Origin: Pseudomonas batumici
GTDB taxonomy: Bacteria > Pseudomonadota > Gammaproteobacteria > Pseudomonadales > Pseudomonadaceae
NCBI RefSeq assembly: GCF_000820515.1
Contig: NZ_JXDG01000010.1
Coordinates: 26,771 to 90,770 of the forward strand
DNA: 64,000 bases
Direction: 5' to 3'
This document shows positions 61,113 through 64,000 of the stretch, one piece after another. How positions within the stretch are numbered: the first letter of the stretch is position 1; every line of letters begins with the position of its first letter. The notes below the pieces were generated by a model, which was given only the letters and a program-made list of their open reading frames with translations, searched no databases and was not told the origin of the DNA. The translations under genes were made by a program, and so were the position numbers.

Positions 61113-61255
61113 GCCGCGAGTCTACCCTGCCTTTGAAAATTTCAGCGTAGGCGCAGGATTACATTCTGTTTCACGGAGCCGGGTGGCGGAGTGATGGTTC
61201 TAACGCCATTGCGCAAGCTCGGTTCCCACACAAGCAGCACATTGAAGGCCGTATC

Positions 61256-61654
61256 TCAGGCCTGCTTGAAAGTCTCGTGCAAATACCGCCACAGCACCCG
61301 TCCATCCGGCTGTTTTTCAAACACCGCCGTTGATAGCCGATCCGTGTGCGTGCCCGTGTCATCAGCCTGCCATTCGCGATAACGAACGGTGGCACCGGCC
61401 TCATACTGCACAATCACTTCAATCTCGCCGAGGGTGATCACACAACCCGGGCGGCGTCCTCTCGCGCCGGCGAACAACTCGCCCACCCCCGACTTGTCCA
61501 ATTGCCCGCCACTGGGCGTGACCATGGAAAAGGCCTCCGAGAACCGCGCCAGCAACGGCTCCAGCGCGTTGTCCGCTGCGGTCCCGGCAAACCACTGCTC
61601 GATGGCCTTGAGGGTGTCGATCACTTCGTTGAGGTACAGCGCTTTATCCGTCAT
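61256..61654 (-). CDS. NTF2-like (DUF4440-type) protein
   Basis: 132 residues from ATG 61654. The reading frame continues further but the ATG overlaps the exporter stop (ATGA), giving coupled translation. Pattern of an NTF2-like cone fold: LNEVIDTLKAIEQWFAGTAADNALEPLLARFSEAFSMVTPSGGQLDKSGVGELFAG, then beta strands ending VLWRYLHETFKQA. Could bind or modify a small molecule; no catalytic residues can be named. Probably in one transcript with the MFS exporter. Confidence 0.75.
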   Translation of the reverse strand: MTDKALYLNEVIDTLKAIEQWFAGTAADNALEPLLARFSEAFSMVTPSGGQLDKSGVGELFAGARGRRPGCVITLGEIEVIVQYEAGATVRYREWQADDTGTHTDRLSTAVFEKQPDGRVLWRYLHETFKQA

Positions 61655-62871
61655 GCGGGTTCTCCTTGTTTGGGGGTTAACAGTGCCAGCACCGCTGGCG
61701 TATCGAGGCGGAACACGACCAGCAGCGGCAGCAACGTCAGTGCCGCCGCAATCAGGAAACACTCGCGAAACCCGGCCGGGTTACTGCCGAACAGATCGAG
61801 CAGCCCCATCAGCAACGCCGCACCGAAGCAAAAGCTTAGTTGCCGATTGATATTCCACACCGCGCTGGCCTGGCCCATGCGCGGCGGGTCAATGTCGAGA
61901 AACGCGCAGTTGTAGGCGCTGCTGCTGCACAGGCTGCCGCCCAGGCCCATCAGCCCATAGGCGATGATCGGCAGCGCTCCGTGGGGATCGACGATCAGCG
62001 CCAGCAAGAGGATGCCCAGCGCCTGGGCCAGCATGCCCGCCAGCAGCAAGGGCTTGGGCCCGATACGGTTGAAATAGCGCTTGCCGAACACAATCGCCAC
62101 GCCTGAAGCGAGTGCCCAGGGCAGCATCAAGGCGCCAGTCTGCGCGGCGCTCGCCCCCAGGCCACGCAGGTAGAGAATGGCCACCAACTGGGTGCCGATA
62201 AACACCCCGGGTACGCACAGATAGACCAGCATCGCCAGGCGCAGCAGCGGTATGCGCGCCACTTGGGCGGCGCTCCACAGGCCACGATGACTGAACACTG
62301 GCCGCTGGGCCGGGCGCACGTCCGGCTTGAACCACAACCCGGTCAATAGCAGCGGCAGCAATGCCAGCGGTACATTGGCGTAGAAGATCCAACGCCACGA
62401 AGCATGATCGACAATCAGCCCGCCCAGCGCCGGCGACAACGCCGGAATCAGCAGAGCTACGAGCATCATCCGCGAGGTCAGCCCGGCGCGTTCGCTCACC
62501 GGGTAATTGCGGTAGGCCATGGCCTGTCCGACCGGGATCAGCAAGCCGCCGCCCAGACCCTGCACCAGCCGCCAGCCAATCAGCGTCTCGATGGAGCCCG
62601 CTTGGGCCACGCCGACAGAGGCCAGCGCAAACAGCGCCAGCGAAGCCGCGATCAGCCGACGCTCGCCGAGCACCGCCGCCAACCACACACTCAGCGGAAT
62701 GATCGCCGTCAGCCCGAGCATATAGGCATTCCCGACCCAGGCTAGTTGCGTCACCGTGGCCCGCAGTTCATGGCCGATTTCCGGATAGGCGACATTGGCC
62801 ACAAACATGTTCACCAGGTCCAGGGAAAACCCCAGCAGGTAGACCAGGGCGACTTTCGCGCGGTAACTCAT
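61651..62871 (-). CDS. MFS transporter (DHA2-like, probable drug/metabolite exporter)
   Basis: 406 residues from ATG 62871 (GGAGG six bases upstream); a frame extending to 63138 is not used. Twelve hydrophobic helices; MFS signature segments include LGERRLIAASLALFALASVGVAQAG and WRLVQGLGGGLLIPVGQAMAYRNYP. N-terminus VALVYLLGFSLDLVNMFVANVAYPEIG has the DxxNMFVANVA form of proton-driven multidrug exporters. Divergent from a LysR regulator with a perfect inverted repeat between them. Confidence 0.9.
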   Translation of the reverse strand: MSYRAKVALVYLLGFSLDLVNMFVANVAYPEIGHELRATVTQLAWVGNAYMLGLTAIIPLSVWLAAVLGERRLIAASLALFALASVGVAQAGSIETLIGWRLVQGLGGGLLIPVGQAMAYRNYPVSERAGLTSRMMLVALLIPALSPALGGLIVDHASWRWIFYANVPLALLPLLLTGLWFKPDVRPAQRPVFSHRGLWSAAQVARIPLLRLAMLVYLCVPGVFIGTQLVAILYLRGLGASAAQTGALMLPWALASGVAIVFGKRYFNRIGPKPLLLAGMLAQALGILLLALIVDPHGALPIIAYGLMGLGGSLCSSSAYNCAFLDIDPPRMGQASAVWNINRQLSFCFGAALLMGLLDLFGSNPAGFRECFLIAAALTLLPLLVVFRLDTPAVLALLTPKQGEPA

Positions 62872-62932
62872 TGCAGCCTCCATCGATTGAGATGACAGGT
62901 TAGGTCGCCGGCAATGCTTGGGAAACCGCGCT

Positions 62933-62965
62933 TTGACTGCTAGCTTGTCAAAATTATTTTGACAA
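62933..62965. promoter_or_regulatory. LysR promoter and 21 bp perfect inverted-repeat operator
   Basis: TTGACT (62933-62938) and TATTTT (62955-62960), 16 bp apart, form a plus-strand promoter for the LysR gene. TTGTCAAAA-N3-TTTTGACAA (62945-62965) is an exact inverted repeat that covers the -10. LysR proteins bind such T-N11-A type sites and usually repress themselves while activating the divergent gene. Confidence 0.7.
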
Positions 62966-62980
62966 TGGACGCGAGGCCCT

Positions 62981-63871
62981 ATGGTCAGCCTGGATCGTTT
63001 CGAGACCTTCAAGACCGTGGTCGAGGCCGGTTCCCTGACCGCCGCCGCCGAGCGGCTGGGGCAGACCCGGGCCGTGGTCAGCTTCACCCTCAAACGCCTG
63101 GAAGCCGAACTGGGCGTCACCCTGTTGACGCGCAACACCCGGCGCCTGGCCCTGACCGAGGCCGGCGAACGTTTTTATGGCCGCTGCCTGGGCATGCTCG
63201 AACAGGCCCGGCTGGCGATCGAGGAGGCGCGCTCGGAACATACGCAACTGCGCGGCACGCTGCGGATCACCACGACGGTGGAGTATGCGTTGGCGAAGGT
63301 GGTGCCGGCGCTGGAGTTGTTTCGTCGGACCCACCCGGAGTTGAAGGTGCATCTGTCGACCTCCTCGACCCATGCCGACCTGATCTCGGAGCGCTTCGAC
63401 GTGGCGATCCGCCTCGGCCAGGTGTCCGACTCCAATCACCGGGCGACGCAGCTCGCCACCTTCAAGATCTTTGCCGTGGCCTCACCGGGTTTTGTCGCCG
63501 GACTACCCGGCGGCGAGCCGCGCACGTTCGCGGCGTTGCAGCAGGTGCAGAGCCTGGTGCATCGGCGCCTGGGGGATCTGGGCCTGACCCACGTGGAGAG
63601 CGGTGAACAGTTTTTCTTCCGGCCGGCCGCCGAGCAGTCGCGCATCGTCGCCGACAACTCCTCGGTGCTCCGCGGTTTTGCCCTGGCGGGGCAGGGCGTG
63701 GCGATTCTGCCGGATTGGCTGGTGCGCGAAGACCTGGAGAGCGGGCGCCTGTGCCGCTTGCTGAACGACTACCGCTTTGCCGAACAGGGGATTTACGCGC
63801 TGTACCCGGACACCCGGCACCTGCCGTTGAAGGTCCGGGTGTTTATCGATTTCATGAAAGACCATGCTTGA
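62981..63871 (+). CDS. LysR family transcriptional regulator
   Basis: 296 residues. N-terminal helix-turn-helix (RFETFKTVVEAGSLTAAAERLGQTRAVVSFTLKRLEAELGVTLLTRNTRRLALTEAG) and effector domain (LRGTLRITTTVEYALAKVVPALELFRRTHPELKVHL; VLRGFALAGQGVAILPDWLV). Divergent from the MFS exporter and its NTF2-like partner, which it likely controls. Start ATG 62981 lies ~14 bp after the predicted transcript start, so the leader is short. Confidence 0.92.
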   Translation: MVSLDRFETFKTVVEAGSLTAAAERLGQTRAVVSFTLKRLEAELGVTLLTRNTRRLALTEAGERFYGRCLGMLEQARLAIEEARSEHTQLRGTLRITTTVEYALAKVVPALELFRRTHPELKVHLSTSSTHADLISERFDVAIRLGQVSDSNHRATQLATFKIFAVASPGFVAGLPGGEPRTFAALQQVQSLVHRRLGDLGLTHVESGEQFFFRPAAEQSRIVADNSSVLRGFALAGQGVAILPDWLVREDLESGRLCRLLNDYRFAEQGIYALYPDTRHLPLKVRVFIDFMKDHA

Positions 63872-63924
63872 GCGGTCAATGCCAGTCGGTCAGGGAAATG
63901 GGATATTGAAAACACCGCGTAACC

Positions 63925-64000
63925 TGTGGGAGCCGGCTTGCCGGCGATGGCGTCCGCATGAGCAGCGCAAGGCTCAGTGGCCTCATCGCTGCGATGCGGC
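63925..64000. repeat. REP-type palindrome, cut by the window end
   Basis: TGTGGGAGCCGGCTTGCCGGCGATGGCGTCCGCATGAGC and the start of the GCTGCGATGCGGC right arm, as in the 59031 element. The other end lies outside the window. Confidence 0.85.

Noticed and set aside
1..64000. CRISPR array, insertion sequence, integrase or prophage
   Set aside because: No regularly spaced repeats of CRISPR type and no transposase, integrase or phage structural protein among the readable frames.

Overview
The window is high-GC DNA of a Pseudomonas, most likely of the fluorescens group. The evidence is the gene set: an IclR-regulated hmgA-fahA-maiA homogentisate cluster, FecI/FecR surface signalling, DUF3509-like and DUF6124-like small proteins, a YebG homologue under a LexA box, RND/MFS-type outer-membrane factors, and many copies of the GTAGGAGC...GCTCCTAC intergenic palindromes typical of these genomes. 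No rRNA, tRNA, CRISPR array, insertion sequence or prophage was recognised.

Layout. 1-4.8 kb: the end of a DUF1302 outer-membrane gene, a DUF1329 gene and a large MalT-like LuxR regulator. 4.9-9.1 kb: homogentisate (tyrosine/phenylalanine) degradation, with an IclR repressor divergent from hmgA-fahA-maiA and a doubled operator between them. 9.2-11.2 kb: a SirB1-family protein and a leucine/phenylalanine/valine dehydrogenase. 11.4-25.2 kb: one uninterrupted nine-gene cellulose operon, bcsE-F-G-R-Q-A-B-Z-C, of the Escherichia coli type, in which most genes overlap. It should make, modify (phosphoethanolamine) and export cellulose. 25.3-32.0 kb: small envelope and stress genes (yebG with a LexA box, a lipoprotein, a trypsin-like protease, a PsiE protein, a YXWGXW lipoprotein, a DUF1800/DUF1501 secreted pair, and a DUF3509-like protein). 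32.2-34.9 kb: a MocR regulator divergent from a BenE-type transporter, with repeated GATTC-N4-GAATC sites between them.

35.2-41.0 kb: an HPF-like ribosome protein with a strong terminator, then an iron-linked surface-signalling unit (ECF sigma factor, FecR, STN-domain TonB receptor, YncE-like beta-propeller) with Fur-box-like sites. 41.2-44.9 kb: the PBP4 gene dacB, an AraC regulator and a DMT exporter. 45.0-51.3 kb: a single 2.1-thousand-residue toxin/effector-like protein with leucine-rich repeats and a C-terminal region that looks like a NEL ubiquitin-ligase domain but has no cysteine where the catalytic one is expected. 51.3-58.3 kb: a 2-hydroxyacid reductase and a LysR regulator divergent from a four-gene aromatic-acid type efflux pump (outer-membrane factor, FUSC, DUF1656, HlyD). 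58.3-61.1 kb: a small accessory stretch with two REP-type palindromes, a RES/Xre toxin-antitoxin pair with a well-formed autoregulated promoter, and an unrecognised protein. 61.2-64.0 kb: an NTF2-like protein coupled to an MFS exporter, divergent from a LysR regulator, with a perfect inverted repeat between them.

The most unusual items are the cysteine-less NEL-like effector and its internal duplication, the control region in front of the unified bcs operon, the LexA box shared by yebG and a divergent lipoprotein gene, the MocR operator repeats, and the perfect operators at the RES/Xre and LysR/MFS loci. All functional names rest on reading protein motifs by eye; no database search was run.
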